NCBI GenBank assembly: GCA_022842065.1
Contig: JALHQH010000020.1
Location: forward strand, 62,001-126,000
Length of the DNA stretch: 64,000 bases
Source: Caldilineaceae bacterium
Lineage (GTDB): Bacteria; Chloroflexota; Anaerolineae; Caldilineales; Caldilineaceae
Direction of reading: 5' to 3'
How positions within the stretch are numbered: the stretch's first letter is position 1; each line of letters starts with the position of its first letter. Of the stretch, positions 8,363 through 18,120 are shown piece after piece. Made by a program: the position numbers and the translations under genes. The notes under the pieces were generated by a model that worked only from the letters and a program-made list of their open reading frames with translations, searched no databases and was not told the origin of the DNA.

Positions 8363-8575
8363 TCATTGCCTGCGGCTATTGCGCGTCGTTGGCCCATTGC
8401 GGTAGAGTAACTGCTCATTGCCGCCAACCCTTGTGGCAACCTTTTGGGCCCACCCGCGCTTCGCATATCGTTTGGCCAACTGCTTGTGCGAACTCCAAAG
8501 AAAAGGTTGTTCACCAGCAAACCTGCGCACGTCGTTCGTGTAATATTTGCCCATGTGATTCACAACAATATACAT
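8363..8575 (-). CDS. small conserved-looking basic protein
   Basis: 70 residues starting MYIVVNHMGKYYTND at 8575, with AAAGGA 8 bases upstream. The protein is basic and aromatic (WSSHKQLAKRYAKRGWAQKVATRVGG) with no membrane segment. No family was recognised. It converges with the acetyltransferase gene. The good ribosome site is the main reason to call it; a frame on the other strand (8444-8770) has no such support. Confidence 0.5.
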   Translation of the reverse strand: MYIVVNHMGKYYTNDVRRFAGEQPFLWSSHKQLAKRYAKRGWAQKVATRVGGNEQLLYRNGPTTRNSRRQ

Positions 8576-8774
8576 CGCGGTGTCCTTTTGCGCATTGATG
8601 GGAATGATAAAGAGCACAACTGGACGGGGGTGGATGGCCGCGCTGGGGACGAATTGCGACCGTGTGGACTTGACCTACTAGATAATATTGTTTTCTATCA
8701 TATGGCGCTTGTGTTCGTAAATCTATACGTAATTATGCTTAGTTTTTTGTGTAAACACTGGATGTTTTAGGGAT

Positions 8775-8976
8775 ACTAGTACAGTGTCAAGGAAGTTCTG
8801 CTAGCTCAACAGCGTAGCCCATCGTGCGGATCGAGTCACGGAGTGACGGCAGACGGTAGCCGCAGGTTTCAACCTGCGGGTCAGTCTGGACCTGGACCCC
8901 AGCCTTAAAAGGCTGGGCTACCATCTGCCGCCACTCCGTGGCTAAACCAACAAAGCTTAGCTGACAGTGTACTAGT
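8775..8976. mobile_element. MITE-like element, 202 bp
   Basis: Terminal inverted repeats ACTAGTACAGTGTCA (8775-8789) and TGACAGTGTACTAGT (8962-8976) match at 14 of 15 positions. The interior is itself a long imperfect palindrome (CACGGAGTGACGGCAGACGG near 8836 against GCCGCCACTCCGTG near 8928) with short hairpins such as CCGCAGGTTTCAACCTGCGG inside. It has no coding capacity. It lies in the otherwise empty 8576-9055 stretch. Confidence 0.7.
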
Positions 8977-9055
8977 GCTTCACACATTTCAATAGTTACC
9001 TTGCGCGCGTATCTAGCTCTATTTCTGTGCTGCACACCCCAACGCGCAAATAGAA

Positions 9056-9088
9056 AAGGCAGCAATCCTAGAGACGGATCACTGCCTT
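9056..9088 (-). terminator. intrinsic terminator of the TolB-like gene
   Basis: Read on the minus strand: AAGGCAG, inner pair GATCC/GGAT, then CTGCCTT followed by TT. It lies about 50 bases downstream of the stop codon at 9136. Confidence 0.7.
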
Positions 9089-9135
9089 GTTGCCTAAACC
9101 ATCACTTGAGGTAGGTGAATCAATTCAGCGCTGCT

Positions 9136-11043
9136 TTACGGCACCCACTGCAAATTCTGTTCCGTCCAACTGCGAAAATCGCCGTTGATGGGGCTGATGA
9201 GCACTGAGGTGCCACCATTTAGCGAGAGGGCCCACAGCTGCCAACTGCCGCTGCGGGTGCTGGCATAGGCCACCCAACGCCCATCGGGGCTGACGGTGGG
9301 GAGGGTGTCGATGGCTGGGTCAGTGGTTAGTGGTACCACCTGGCCGCTGTTTACATCGACGCGATAGAGGTCAAAGTTGCCATTGCGTCCATCACTGGTA
9401 AAAACCACATAACGCCCATCAGGTGACCAGGTGGGGCGATTGTCACTGGGCACATCGGTCAGCGGGGCGCGATCACCGCCTCGGCTGTTCACCTGCCAGA
9501 GGCCACAACGGTTGCCGGTATCATCACAGCCACGAAAGGCCAGGCGATCTTCGGTGGGGTGCCACTGCGGGGCCTCACCAATGGTGAGGCTGGTTACTTC
9601 GGCTCCTTCTTCGGCCCAGGTCAGGTAAACGCGCCAGATGCGATCGCCTTCGCGATTGCTGGCAAAGGCGATCCGGTTGCCGGCTGGATTCCAACTGGGT
9701 AGACTATCTTCGGCATATTGTGTAAAGCGTAAGAAGAGGCTCGTGGCTGGGTCCCAGGCGCTCAACCCGGCCATATCGTTACGCGTGTTGCGATAGATCA
9801 GCCTTTGGCCGTCGTTGCGCAAGGCCCCCTGGGCGGCGTCATCGCGGAAGAGGGTGGCCGGGCTACCATCCACACGTTGCGCCAAAATCCGACTGCGCCC
9901 ACTGTTGGGGTCGGCCGCCGAGTAGAGGATCGTCCCACTGCCAAGCGCACCGGTTGACGGCGCCGCGGCGGGTGCTTCGGCCACGGTTTCGGGCGTAAGG
10001 GTGATCTCTGCGGTCGGTATCCCGTCACCGGCAACAATTTCTTCGCTCTGCTCGCAACGGCTCTGGTACTCATCGCGCCTGGCGATAATGCCAGGGGTCA
10101 CGGCCAGGTCGATGGCAGCGGTCAGCAATTGGGCGGCATCACACCATGCTTCGGCGGCAACGGCGATCTCGCTTTCCTTACTGAGCGCCTCCTGCAGGCG
10201 GGTTTGCACATCGCGATAAGTGGGTTCGACCGTATAGATTTCTTGCAACACGGCTCGGGTCCGTGCCCAATCGGCCCCGGTATAGGTCAGGGCATCAATA
10301 TAGTTGGCAACCAGCGCGCGCTCGATTTGGGTTGCCGTATCGGTGGGGCGCAACACCAGGGCTTGATCAAAGAGGCCAAGGGCTTCTTCGAGTTTGTTCT
10401 GATTATCCCGTTCGGTAGCCAGATTGACATAGGCTTCAAAGAGTAATTCATCAACTTGGGCGGCGGCATAGTTAACATCAGCCGCCTGTAGACGCTTTAA
10501 CCCATCGATTGCTTCGGTCCAGCGGCCAGCATTAAAGGCGACTTCGGCTTGGGCCAAAAGCGCCTGTGTATTGCTAGACGCCGCGGCAACCGTGGGGACA
10601 ACGGCCGCGGTCACCCCGGTTTGGGCGACGGGCGTGGGTAGGTTGTTCGAGTCTGGAGCCGTGAGCACAGTGGTGTTCGTGAGCGCTGTACTCGCTGCCG
10701 GTTCCGGGATGGCGGTCGGGGCCAAGCCCTGGATGCCCATCGCTTCCATCTGGCGAATATGATTTAGCCCTTCCACCGCGGCCCCGTTGTCTGGATCGAT
10801 CACCAACACTTCTTCATAGGCTAGGCGCGCCGCCCCCATGTTGCCACTGTTGTGATATTCCAGCGCCTGTTGCAGCGCCCCACTCACCTGTTGTCGCTGT
10901 TTGATTGCCAACTGTTGCTGCCCGGCGCGTACCCCAAGTACGATAGCCAGCACGAGCAGAGAGAGTGCAAAAAAAGTGATCGCGCCCATCAGCCAGAGCG
11001 CCCAAAGAGGAAGCCGTTGTCGCAAATTCCGCATTACATTCAA
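9136..11043 (-). CDS. membrane-anchored TPR plus TolB-like beta-propeller protein
   Basis: 635 residues. One transmembrane anchor at about 13-37 (LWALWLMGAITFFALSLLVL). TPR-like helices follow (about 50-110: ALEYHNSGNMGAARLAYEEVLVIDPDNGAAVEGL; more at 165-300). A Thr/Ala/Pro-rich linker leads to a C-terminal propeller (about 375-635) of TolB/PD40 repeats: SWNPAGNRIAFASNREG, WSPDGRYVVFTSDGRNGNFDLYRVD, VSPDGRWVAYASTRSGSWQLW. The propeller should lie outside the membrane and bind protein or glycan partners. Tol-Pal genes are absent, so this is not a genuine TolB. It is downstream of the DUF5107 lipoprotein gene on the same strand, separated by a hairpin. The ribosome site is weak. Confidence 0.8.
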   Translation of the reverse strand: MNVMRNLRQRLPLWALWLMGAITFFALSLLVLAIVLGVRAGQQQLAIKQRQQVSGALQQALEYHNSGNMGAARLAYEEVLVIDPDNGAAVEGLNHIRQMEAMGIQGLAPTAIPEPAASTALTNTTVLTAPDSNNLPTPVAQTGVTAAVVPTVAAASSNTQALLAQAEVAFNAGRWTEAIDGLKRLQAADVNYAAAQVDELLFEAYVNLATERDNQNKLEEALGLFDQALVLRPTDTATQIERALVANYIDALTYTGADWARTRAVLQEIYTVEPTYRDVQTRLQEALSKESEIAVAAEAWCDAAQLLTAAIDLAVTPGIIARRDEYQSRCEQSEEIVAGDGIPTAEITLTPETVAEAPAAAPSTGALGSGTILYSAADPNSGRSRILAQRVDGSPATLFRDDAAQGALRNDGQRLIYRNTRNDMAGLSAWDPATSLFLRFTQYAEDSLPSWNPAGNRIAFASNREGDRIWRVYLTWAEEGAEVTSLTIGEAPQWHPTEDRLAFRGCDDTGNRCGLWQVNSRGGDRAPLTDVPSDNRPTWSPDGRYVVFTSDGRNGNFDLYRVDVNSGQVVPLTTDPAIDTLPTVSPDGRWVAYASTRSGSWQLWALSLNGGTSVLISPINGDFRSWTEQNLQWVP

Positions 11044-11059
11044 ACCTATCTATCATAAA

Positions 11060-11116
11060 GCCTTGCCCAACCAAGGCTTAGCGGGATCGTGCCGCTGCGG
11101 TTTGGTTGGGCAAGGC
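11060..11116. terminator. 15-bp perfect inverted repeat between two minus-strand genes
   Basis: GCCTTGCCCAACCAA (11060-11074) and TTGGTTGGGCAAGGC (11102-11116), followed on the minus strand by TTTAT. It probably ends the DUF5107 transcript or attenuates read-through into the TolB-like gene. Confidence 0.6.
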
Positions 11117-11135
11117 GCTAGGGTATCGCGATCAT

Positions 11136-12725
11136 TCACTTTGCTACTGGATAACGAAATAGCACGTGGCCGCCGCTATCATGCAATTCTACCGTGTAGG
11201 CCCCTTTTGGAGCAAAGGGTAAACTGCCCTGAAATGGTAGGTCGGGGCGCACTTGTACCGCCACTTGGGCCTCCACCGCACCATCGACCAGCACAACCAG
11301 CGTGCCAGTTACAGGCTCGGGTGTATAGAGGCTGACCTCTAACGCCGTCGCATTTGCCGTGAGCGCCAGCGCGGCTGTCTCGCTCGCATAGGTAAGATCG
11401 CCGATCCCTTGTACAGGGTACCAGCGCTCGCGCCAGGTAACGTTGGCACCGGCCGCCAAACGATAGGCGTCATCAAACGTAGGGGCCAACCCGCCGTGTA
11501 ATTCAACGTAGACGGAATCATCATCGGTATAGTTGCTGCTGGCCAGGGCATCTTGCCAGCCGAGGGCAAAGACCTTGCTCCCACGTACGATATCCGCGGG
11601 GAAAGTGCGCACTAAGCCGGCATCATAGCGTGGATCATAAACGCCAACAAAGGGCCCATGTGCCGCCGGTGCTTCAAAAAAGCCCAGATATTGGGTGAAA
11701 TTACCCAGCCGGCTCAGATCGCGCCCTTGGTAAACCGGCCAGGTAAAGGTCGTGGCGGGCGCTGGCATGGTGCTGTCGCCCGTGCTGTGAAGGGTCATCG
11801 TCGCGCTGGGTAAGACAAAGTGGAGCTGCTCGCTCGGGCGCTTACCGGAACCAGGCGCCAACATTGCATCGTGCCAGAAGCTAAAGGCTAAGGGCTGCGC
11901 GGCCAGGTTGGTCACGGTCGGTTCGATGTCAAAGCTGGCCGCACCAGCACGCAACGTCAGCTTGATGCTAGCGCTGAGTAACCGCCCATCGTCGGGGGTG
12001 GAGAGGGTGACGGTCGCCAACGCCTCACTTATTTGTTCGACGCGCGCAACCCACGGTGTACCCCAATCGTAACCATGCTCAATCACCGGCAGGCTCCACT
12101 CCAAGCCCCCCAAGGCCAGCCAACCCAACTGATCGGCAATACCCCAATGCGTTGGCTTGACCACTGTATTCTGATAAAAGAGCGGCGCACCACTCGGCTT
12201 GTGGATCACTTGCCAGAGGCGTCCGCCCAGTTCGGGCAGGATCAGCAGCTTTAGGTAAGCGTTCTCAAGGACCAGTAACTGGTAGTTGCGTAACATCGGT
12301 GCCGGTGCTTCGGCGCGAAAACGTTCCACATCAAAGCGCTTGTAGGGCCAGTTGTAGGCCGGATCAATGGCATCGATCTGATAGCGATCAAAGGGGTAAG
12401 TGGGGATGGTGATTTGCTCTTCATAGACAACCACCGTGGCGACAGGAAGTAACGTGGGGGCAACTACGGCTGTCGTCGGTGCCACCGTCACGGCGACTGT
12501 TCGGGTCAGCGTCGCTATGAGCATGGCCGCCGTGGCGTTAATCGGTGCCGCGGGCGTTGGTGTGGCACCGATTAATGCTATTCCCGTTTCTGCTGTGGGG
12601 AGCGAGGTAACTGCAACAGGGATGGTGGCGGTTATCAACTCTTGGCGCGGCAGTTGGCGACAACCGAGAACCAACCACCCACAAAAAAGGGCGCAGATCA
12701 GTGCGCCAATGGAAACTTTAGACAT
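11136..12725 (-). CDS. DUF5107-domain lipoprotein
   Basis: 529 residues from the ATG at 12725 (MSKVSIGALICALF). That start gives a lipobox ending LVLGC at residue 22, so the product is likely lipid-anchored. A longer frame to 12761 would read through the promoter. A Thr/Ala/Pro-rich linker (about 25-105) precedes a DUF5107-type domain with PTYPFDRYQIDAIDPAYNWP, LLVLENAYLKLLILPELGGRL, WQVIHKPSGAPLFYQN and GLEWSLPVIEHGYDWGTPW. The fold resembles galactose mutarotase-like carbohydrate proteins, so a glycan-related role outside the cell is a reasonable inference. TATAAT ends 7 bases before the ATG and there is no ribosome site, so the message is probably leaderless. Confidence 0.8.
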   Translation of the reverse strand: MSKVSIGALICALFCGWLVLGCRQLPRQELITATIPVAVTSLPTAETGIALIGATPTPAAPINATAAMLIATLTRTVAVTVAPTTAVVAPTLLPVATVVVYEEQITIPTYPFDRYQIDAIDPAYNWPYKRFDVERFRAEAPAPMLRNYQLLVLENAYLKLLILPELGGRLWQVIHKPSGAPLFYQNTVVKPTHWGIADQLGWLALGGLEWSLPVIEHGYDWGTPWVARVEQISEALATVTLSTPDDGRLLSASIKLTLRAGAASFDIEPTVTNLAAQPLAFSFWHDAMLAPGSGKRPSEQLHFVLPSATMTLHSTGDSTMPAPATTFTWPVYQGRDLSRLGNFTQYLGFFEAPAAHGPFVGVYDPRYDAGLVRTFPADIVRGSKVFALGWQDALASSNYTDDDSVYVELHGGLAPTFDDAYRLAAGANVTWRERWYPVQGIGDLTYASETAALALTANATALEVSLYTPEPVTGTLVVLVDGAVEAQVAVQVRPDLPFQGSLPFAPKGAYTVELHDSGGHVLFRYPVAK

Positions 12726-12732
12726 GCGCGTT

Positions 12733-12761
12733 ATTATACCGCTAACTAGCCAAAGGCACAA
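12733..12761 (-). promoter_or_regulatory. promoter of the DUF5107 gene (leaderless)
   Basis: Minus strand TTGTGC (12761-12756), 17 bases, TATAAT (12738-12733). The ATG at 12725 lies where transcription should begin. Confidence 0.65.
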
Positions 12762-12888
12762 TGATCAGAGGCTGGCTCGATCTCCCTGGAATGGTGGAAA
12801 AAGGTGACCGATACGGTGCGGGAGATGTTTTGGGTAAACGAATTGTGCCCTGCGTCGTGAGGTCACTTGGTTGTATAAATTTTGCCTA

Positions 12889-12918
12889 TTGACAATGCTG
12901 TGTAATGTACAGTATAAT
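12889..12918 (+). promoter_or_regulatory. promoter of the PadR operon (leaderless)
   Basis: TTGACA (12889-12894), 18 bases, perfect TATAAT (12913-12918), then 7 bases to the ATG at 12926. The spacer carries CTGT-N7-ACAG (12898-12912), a candidate operator for autorepression by PadR. Confidence 0.7.
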
Positions 12919-12925
12919 TTTCCGC

Positions 12926-13300
12926 ATGATAACAGATGATAAATTGCAAGCCGATGCCTACGACAAAATTTCACAAGAGCTGCGCCGTGGTGTACTCATC
13001 CTCGCGGCGCTGAGCCAATTGCAAGTGGAAACCCACGGCTATGCGCTGATCAGCACATTGGCCGAACATGGCCTTGCCATCGATCAGGGCACGCTCTATC
13101 CATTGTTGCGTCGCTTGGAAAGCCAGGGTTTGTTACAAAGTCAGTGGAATACGGAGGGGGCGCGACCCCGTCGCTACTATGTGATCACCTCCGCTGGGGC
13201 TGCCGTCTTACAAACCCTGCAACAAGATTGGCAGAGTCTCACGGTGGTCATGCAGCGGCTTTTTTCAAATCAGGAGGAACCAAATCATGGAGTTGATTGA
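12926..13300 (+). CDS. PadR-family transcriptional regulator
   Basis: 124 residues from the ATG at 12926 (MITDDKLQADAYDK); the upstream ATG at 12905 lies inside the promoter and is discarded. The winged helix reads ELRRGVLILAALSQLQVETHGYALISTL, then IDQGTLYPLLRRLESQGLL, then PRRYYVITSAGAAVL, the full PadR N-terminal domain. The C-terminal helix is short. The next gene begins 14 bases before this one ends, so the two are translationally coupled. PadR/HAAS pairs are common, and the regulator usually represses its own operon in response to membrane or antibiotic stress. The signal sensed here is unknown. Confidence 0.92.
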   Translation: MITDDKLQADAYDKISQELRRGVLILAALSQLQVETHGYALISTLAEHGLAIDQGTLYPLLRRLESQGLLQSQWNTEGARPRRYYVITSAGAAVLQTLQQDWQSLTVVMQRLFSNQEEPNHGVD

Positions 13301-14264
13301 ACGGTATTTACAAGCGATTGGGCGCGCCTTGCCCCCGACCCAGCGCGGAGATATTTTATCAGAGTTGCGTTCTTCGCTCTACGATGCCCTGGAAGGCGCT
13401 GATCAGGGGACAGGGGTTGACGCGCAGGCGGTCGCGCTGATTAAACAGATGGGGCCGCCGCAACAGGTGGCTGCTGCCTACTATCCGGCGGGCCAATATC
13501 TGATCGGCCCAGCCCTCTACCCGATCTTTCGGATGGTGATCGGCATTGTGTTTACGGTGGTAATCGCCTTGCAATTGCTGGGAGTTTCGATGGCTTTGCT
13601 CTTCGATAGTTCGACGGCGGCGATGGTCGATTCAACCTATGATGTGATTACCAGCCTGACCATGGCCCTTGGTATGGTAGTCTTGATCTTTTGGGCTTTA
13701 CAACGCTTGGAGGTACAGCCGGAACGGGCGACGACCTTTAACCCGTACGATCTACCCGCGCTCGAAGCCGATGGCGAGGCTGTGAACCGGGGCAATCACA
13801 TCTTTAGCATTCTAGTGAATGTGGTGCTCTTTGTGTTTCTGGCCCGTTTTGCTCAACAGGGCGGCTTTACCTGGATTGATGGTAGTGGCTTCTTTGAGAA
13901 TGTGGTAATCAGCCGTTATCTACCGCTGATTGTGCTGGTTTCTCTGGCCGAGATTGTGCTTGACATCGTCTTGATGTGGCAGGGGCACTGGCGCTTGGCG
14001 ACCCGTTTTGCCAATGTGCTGGTGAATCTCGGTAGCGTTGCCTTGGTTATCTTCCTGCTCTGGCAGCATGACCTCTGGTTGGCGACCCAGGGTATTGGCG
14101 GCATCTTAACCGGTTTCGGTGACATCTTCACTCTGTTGAGCGAGCGTAGTCCCTTGGTCGGCATGGTCATCATCCGGGCAATCCTCGTCTTTTCCCTACC
14201 GGTTGTTGCCATTGAAGCGATCACGGCGCTTTATCATTATTGGCGCCTAGTCCGTGGACGATAG
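13287..14264 (+). CDS. HAAS-domain multi-pass membrane protein, PadR partner
   Basis: 325 residues. The start has AGGAGG 8 bases upstream and overlaps the PadR gene. The N-terminal helical HAAS-type domain (1-70) reads MELIERYLQAIGRALPPTQRGDILSELRSSL, then MGPPQQVAAAYYP. It is followed by about six hydrophobic segments (80-115, 125-150, 172-190, 210-232, 245-262, 290-315). Family members are paired with PadR regulators and are thought to assist membrane remodelling or antimicrobial defence, but a molecular activity is not established. The last segment ends in a short basic tail (YWRLVRGR). Confidence 0.85.
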   Translation: MELIERYLQAIGRALPPTQRGDILSELRSSLYDALEGADQGTGVDAQAVALIKQMGPPQQVAAAYYPAGQYLIGPALYPIFRMVIGIVFTVVIALQLLGVSMALLFDSSTAAMVDSTYDVITSLTMALGMVVLIFWALQRLEVQPERATTFNPYDLPALEADGEAVNRGNHIFSILVNVVLFVFLARFAQQGGFTWIDGSGFFENVVISRYLPLIVLVSLAEIVLDIVLMWQGHWRLATRFANVLVNLGSVALVIFLLWQHDLWLATQGIGGILTGFGDIFTLLSERSPLVGMVIIRAILVFSLPVVAIEAITALYHYWRLVRGR

Positions 14265-14370
14265 ATGACAGGGCACCGCCGATGCATTTCGTATCTATTG
14301 TATAGTTTGCTTCATCAGCGAAATAGTTTGTTCGCCACCGCCCCATCAACTGGACATGGTGTTGCTTACT

Positions 14371-14400
14371 TTGAATGCTTTGCGTCAGTTGTGTTATACT
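14371..14400 (+). promoter_or_regulatory. promoter of the toxin-antitoxin operon
   Basis: TTGAAT (14371-14376), 18 bases, TATACT (14395-14400). The start codon follows at 14420. Confidence 0.5.
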
Positions 14401-14419
14401 GCCGAATAAAGGAGTAATT

Positions 14420-14656
14420 ATGCCAACGCAAACTGTAAATCTTGATAAAGTTGAAAAACAATTAGCCGAATTATTGGCCATTGTCGAACATGGCAACGAA
14501 ATTGTCATTGCACAAAATGGCAAACCGGTAGCGCGCCTTGCACCGATTGCGCCTAAAAAAAAGCGACGGATTGCAGGCTTAAATCGTGGCACGATTTGGA
14601 CGAGTGCAGATTTCGACGAACCGTTACCGGATGAATTTTGGCTCGGCAAAGAATGA
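14420..14656 (+). CDS. Phd/YefM-family antitoxin
   Basis: 78 residues from the ATG at 14420, with AAAGGAG 6 bases upstream. The N-terminal Phd fold reads TVNLDKVEKQLAELLAIVEHGNEIVIAQNGKPVARLAPI, the DNA-binding and dimerising part. The C-terminal tail (IAGLNRGTIWTSADFDEPLPDEFW) is the disordered segment that wraps the toxin in this family. Its stop overlaps the toxin start (ATGA), as in most type II toxin-antitoxin operons. The protein probably represses the promoter at 14371-14400. Confidence 0.93.
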   Translation: MPTQTVNLDKVEKQLAELLAIVEHGNEIVIAQNGKPVARLAPIAPKKKRRIAGLNRGTIWTSADFDEPLPDEFWLGKE

Positions 14657-15045
14657 GCATGGATTTGCTTTTTGACACTCATAGTTTCATTTGGTGGGCA
14701 GATGAACCGACGAAACTTTCGCGGGCGGCATTAGCGGCTCTGGAAGAGGAAGACAACCGCTTGTTTGTGAGCGATGTTAGCATTTGGGAAATTCAAATCA
14801 AAGTTCAGCTTGGCAAGATACAGCTAAAGCTGTCGTTGCAAGATTTAATTGAAAGTCAACAACGAGACAACGGCGTTGAAATTTTGCCAATCACAACTGA
14901 ACATATTTTGGCGTTAAATAACCTACCTTTTCATCACAAAGATCCATTTGACCGCTTGTTGATAGCGCAAAGTATTGTCGAAGAGTTTACAATCGTCACC
15001 GTTGACTCAGCGTTTTCTGCTTATCCAGCAAAACTTCTATGGTAA
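14653..15045 (+). CDS. PIN-domain toxin (VapC-like ribonuclease)
   Basis: 130 residues from the ATG at 14653, whose ATGA overlaps the antitoxin stop. Acidic metal ligands of the PIN fold are present: Asp8 (LLFDTHSFIWW), Glu46 (SIWEIQIK), Asp97/Asp100 (HKDPFDRLLIAQ) and Asp118 (TVDSAF). Such enzymes are Mg-dependent endoribonucleases, several of which cut initiator tRNA or 23S rRNA; the target here is unknown. All ligands are intact, so it should be active. A long perfect hairpin directly after the stop separates it from metK. Confidence 0.93.
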   Translation: MSMDLLFDTHSFIWWADEPTKLSRAALAALEEEDNRLFVSDVSIWEIQIKVQLGKIQLKLSLQDLIESQQRDNGVEILPITTEHILALNNLPFHHKDPFDRLLIAQSIVEEFTIVTVDSAFSAYPAKLLW

Positions 15046-15098
15046 TCAAAAACAGTGGTAGCAAATGCAAGGCATTTGCTACCACTGTTTTTGATTAC
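15042..15098. terminator. 27-bp perfect hairpin between convergent genes
   Basis: Arms 15042-15068 and 15072-15098 are exact reverse complements with the loop AAG. The stem contains AAAAA/TTTTT, so it can terminate both the toxin gene and metK. Confidence 0.8.
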
Positions 15099-15162
15099 TC
15101 CCTCATCTTGCGTAACCAGCAGGTGAATCGGCAACCCTCTGGGTGCACCTGCTGCCTGCTGA

Positions 15163-16365
15163 CTATAGCCCCGCTGCGGCGCGCAACGCGGCGGCGCGAT
15201 CCGTATTTTCCCAGGGCAAGGAAATATCATCGCGGCCAAAGTGGCCGTAGGCGGCCGTCTGGCGGTAGATCGGGCGGCGCAGATCCAGGTCGCGGATGAT
15301 CGCACCAGGGCGCAGGTCAAAGTGCTCGTCGATCAACTGGGCGATCTTGGCGTCATCAATGTGGCCAGTGCCAAAGGTCTCGACGTTGATGCTCAGCGGG
15401 CGCGCCACACCGATGGCATAGGCCACCTGCACTTCACAGCGGCTGGCAATCCCGGCGGCGACCACATTCTTGGCAACCCAACGTGCGGCATAGGCGGCGC
15501 TGCGGTCAACTTTGGTGCAATCTTTGCCGCTAAAGGCCCCACCACCGTGGCGACCCATACCACCATAGGTGTCAACAATAATCTTGCGGCCAGTCACACC
15601 GGCATCACCCATGGGGCCACCGACCACGAAACGGCCAGTGGGGTTGGTGTAGACCTTGAGTTTGTCGTCAACCATCGCGCCCGGTAATGTGTGCATAATC
15701 ACGTTTTCCATCAGCTCTTCGCGGATCTCATTCTGGTCGATCTCCGGCGCGTGTTGGGTGCTGATCAAGACCGTCTGAATGCGCTTGGGCTTGCCAAATT
15801 CATATTCGACGGTGACCTGGGTTTTGCCGTCGGGGCGCAGCCAGGGCAGTTGTCCATTTTTGCGCACTTCGGCTAAGCGCCGCGCCAACTTGTGCGAGTA
15901 GTAGATCGGGGCAGGCATCAAGGTGGGGGTTTCATCACAGGCATACCCAAACATCATGCCCTGGTCACCGGCACCCACGCGCTCGATCTCATCGCCGGCC
16001 GCGCCGCGCACTTCCAAGGCCGAATCAACGCCCTGGGCAATATCCGGACTTTGGGCCGCAACTGCAACCTGCACACCACAGGTATTGCCATCAAAGCCTT
16101 TGTCGCTGTGATCAAAGCCTATATCCTTGACGACGCTGCGCACCAAGTCATCAAAATTGACAAAGGCATGGGTGGTAATTTCACCCAAAAGCAGCACAAA
16201 GCCGGTCTTGATGGCGGTTTCACAGGCAACGCGCGACATCGGGTCCTGCTCAAACATGGCATCAACCACTGCATCGCTGATCTGGTCACACATCTTATCC
16301 GGGTGGCCCTCGGTGACCGATTCACTCGTAAAGAGCAGACTCGGTGAAGTCATAAAGGTTGACAT
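15163..16365 (-). CDS. metK: S-adenosylmethionine synthetase
   Basis: 400 residues, full family length. It makes SAM from methionine and ATP. Signature motifs are present: [20 protein letters not shown] near the N-terminus, [16 protein letters not shown] (about 131-146) and [19 protein letters not shown] (P-loop-like motif, about 267-285). All expected Asp and Lys ligands for Mg/K and phosphate are visible. AGGAG lies about 10 bases before the ATG. ahcY lies 153 bases upstream on the same strand, separated by a repeat cluster, so the two SAM-cycle genes may be transcribed together or separately. No SAM riboswitch was recognised upstream. Confidence 0.98.
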   Translation of the reverse strand: MSTFMTSPSLLFTSESVTEGHPDKMCDQISDAVVDAMFEQDPMSRVACETAIKTGFVLLLGEITTHAFVNFDDLVRSVVKDIGFDHSDKGFDGNTCGVQVAVAAQSPDIAQGVDSALEVRGAAGDEIERVGAGDQGMMFGYACDETPTLMPAPIYYSHKLARRLAEVRKNGQLPWLRPDGKTQVTVEYEFGKPKRIQTVLISTQHAPEIDQNEIREELMENVIMHTLPGAMVDDKLKVYTNPTGRFVVGGPMGDAGVTGRKIIVDTYGGMGRHGGGAFSGKDCTKVDRSAAYAARWVAKNVVAAGIASRCEVQVAYAIGVARPLSINVETFGTGHIDDAKIAQLIDEHFDLRPGAIIRDLDLRRPIYRQTAAYGHFGRDDISLPWENTDRAAALRAAAGL

Positions 16366-16398
16366 TGTTTTTTAGCTCCTGTTTATTTAGGGGAGAAA

Positions 16399-16516
16399 GT
16401 AAATCAGTAAATCGGTAGAACAGTAAATCGGTAAATTAGTAAATCGGTAGAACAGTAAAAAATATACAGACTACATGTGTACTGATTTACCGATTTACTA
16501 ATTTACCGATCTACCA
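16399..16516. repeat. direct and inverted AGTAAATCGGTA repeats between ahcY and metK
   Basis: Several copies of the unit AGTAAATCGGTA on one side (16399-16459) and its complement TACCGATTTACT on the other (16479-16516) form a long AT-rich imperfect hairpin. It lies just after the ahcY stop and may stop or process the transcript ahead of metK. Confidence 0.6.
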
Positions 16517-16518
16517 AA

Positions 16519-17829
<1,311 letters not shown>

Positions 17830-17838
17830 CTACCAAGC

Positions 17839-17919
17839 TACCCCACCCTAACCCTCCCCTGCGAAGGGAGGGAACCCGGTAGATCCCCTCCCTTCGCAGG
17901 GGAGGGTTAGGGCGGGGTT
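17839..17919. repeat. palindromic CCTCCC-type intergenic repeat
   Basis: ACCCTCCCCTGCGAAGGGAG (from 17850) is mirrored by CTCCCTTCGCAGGGGAGGGT (to about 17908), with further CCCCACCCTAA/TTAGGGCGGGG arms outside. It belongs to the same broad family as 18019-18117, 32756-32862 and 48353-48451. It lies in the ahcY upstream region, where no riboswitch was recognised. Confidence 0.65.
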
Positions 17920-18018
17920 CATAGTTGCTATATTTTTTTGAAAACGCCCGACGGCGCATCGCGGAGATGGCCGCAAGAATACCGTTTTCAACTGCTCACA
18001 ATGTTCATTTGTAATGGC

Positions 18019-18117
18019 TCACCCCCTCCTAACCTCCCCCTGTTAAGGGGAGGAACGCCCAGCGCGTCGTGACAGTTCCTCCCCCAGGCTGGGGGAGGTT
18101 AGGAGGGGGTGGGTGAG
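18019..18117. repeat. palindromic CCTCCC-type intergenic repeat
   Basis: ACCCCCTCCTAACCTCCCCC (from 18021) is mirrored by GGGGGAGGTTAGGAGGGGGT (to 18110), with inner AGGGGAGGAAC/GTTCCTCCCCC arms. It lies just after the stop codon of the acetyltransferase gene and can act as its terminator. Confidence 0.65.
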
Positions 18118-18120
18118 TCG

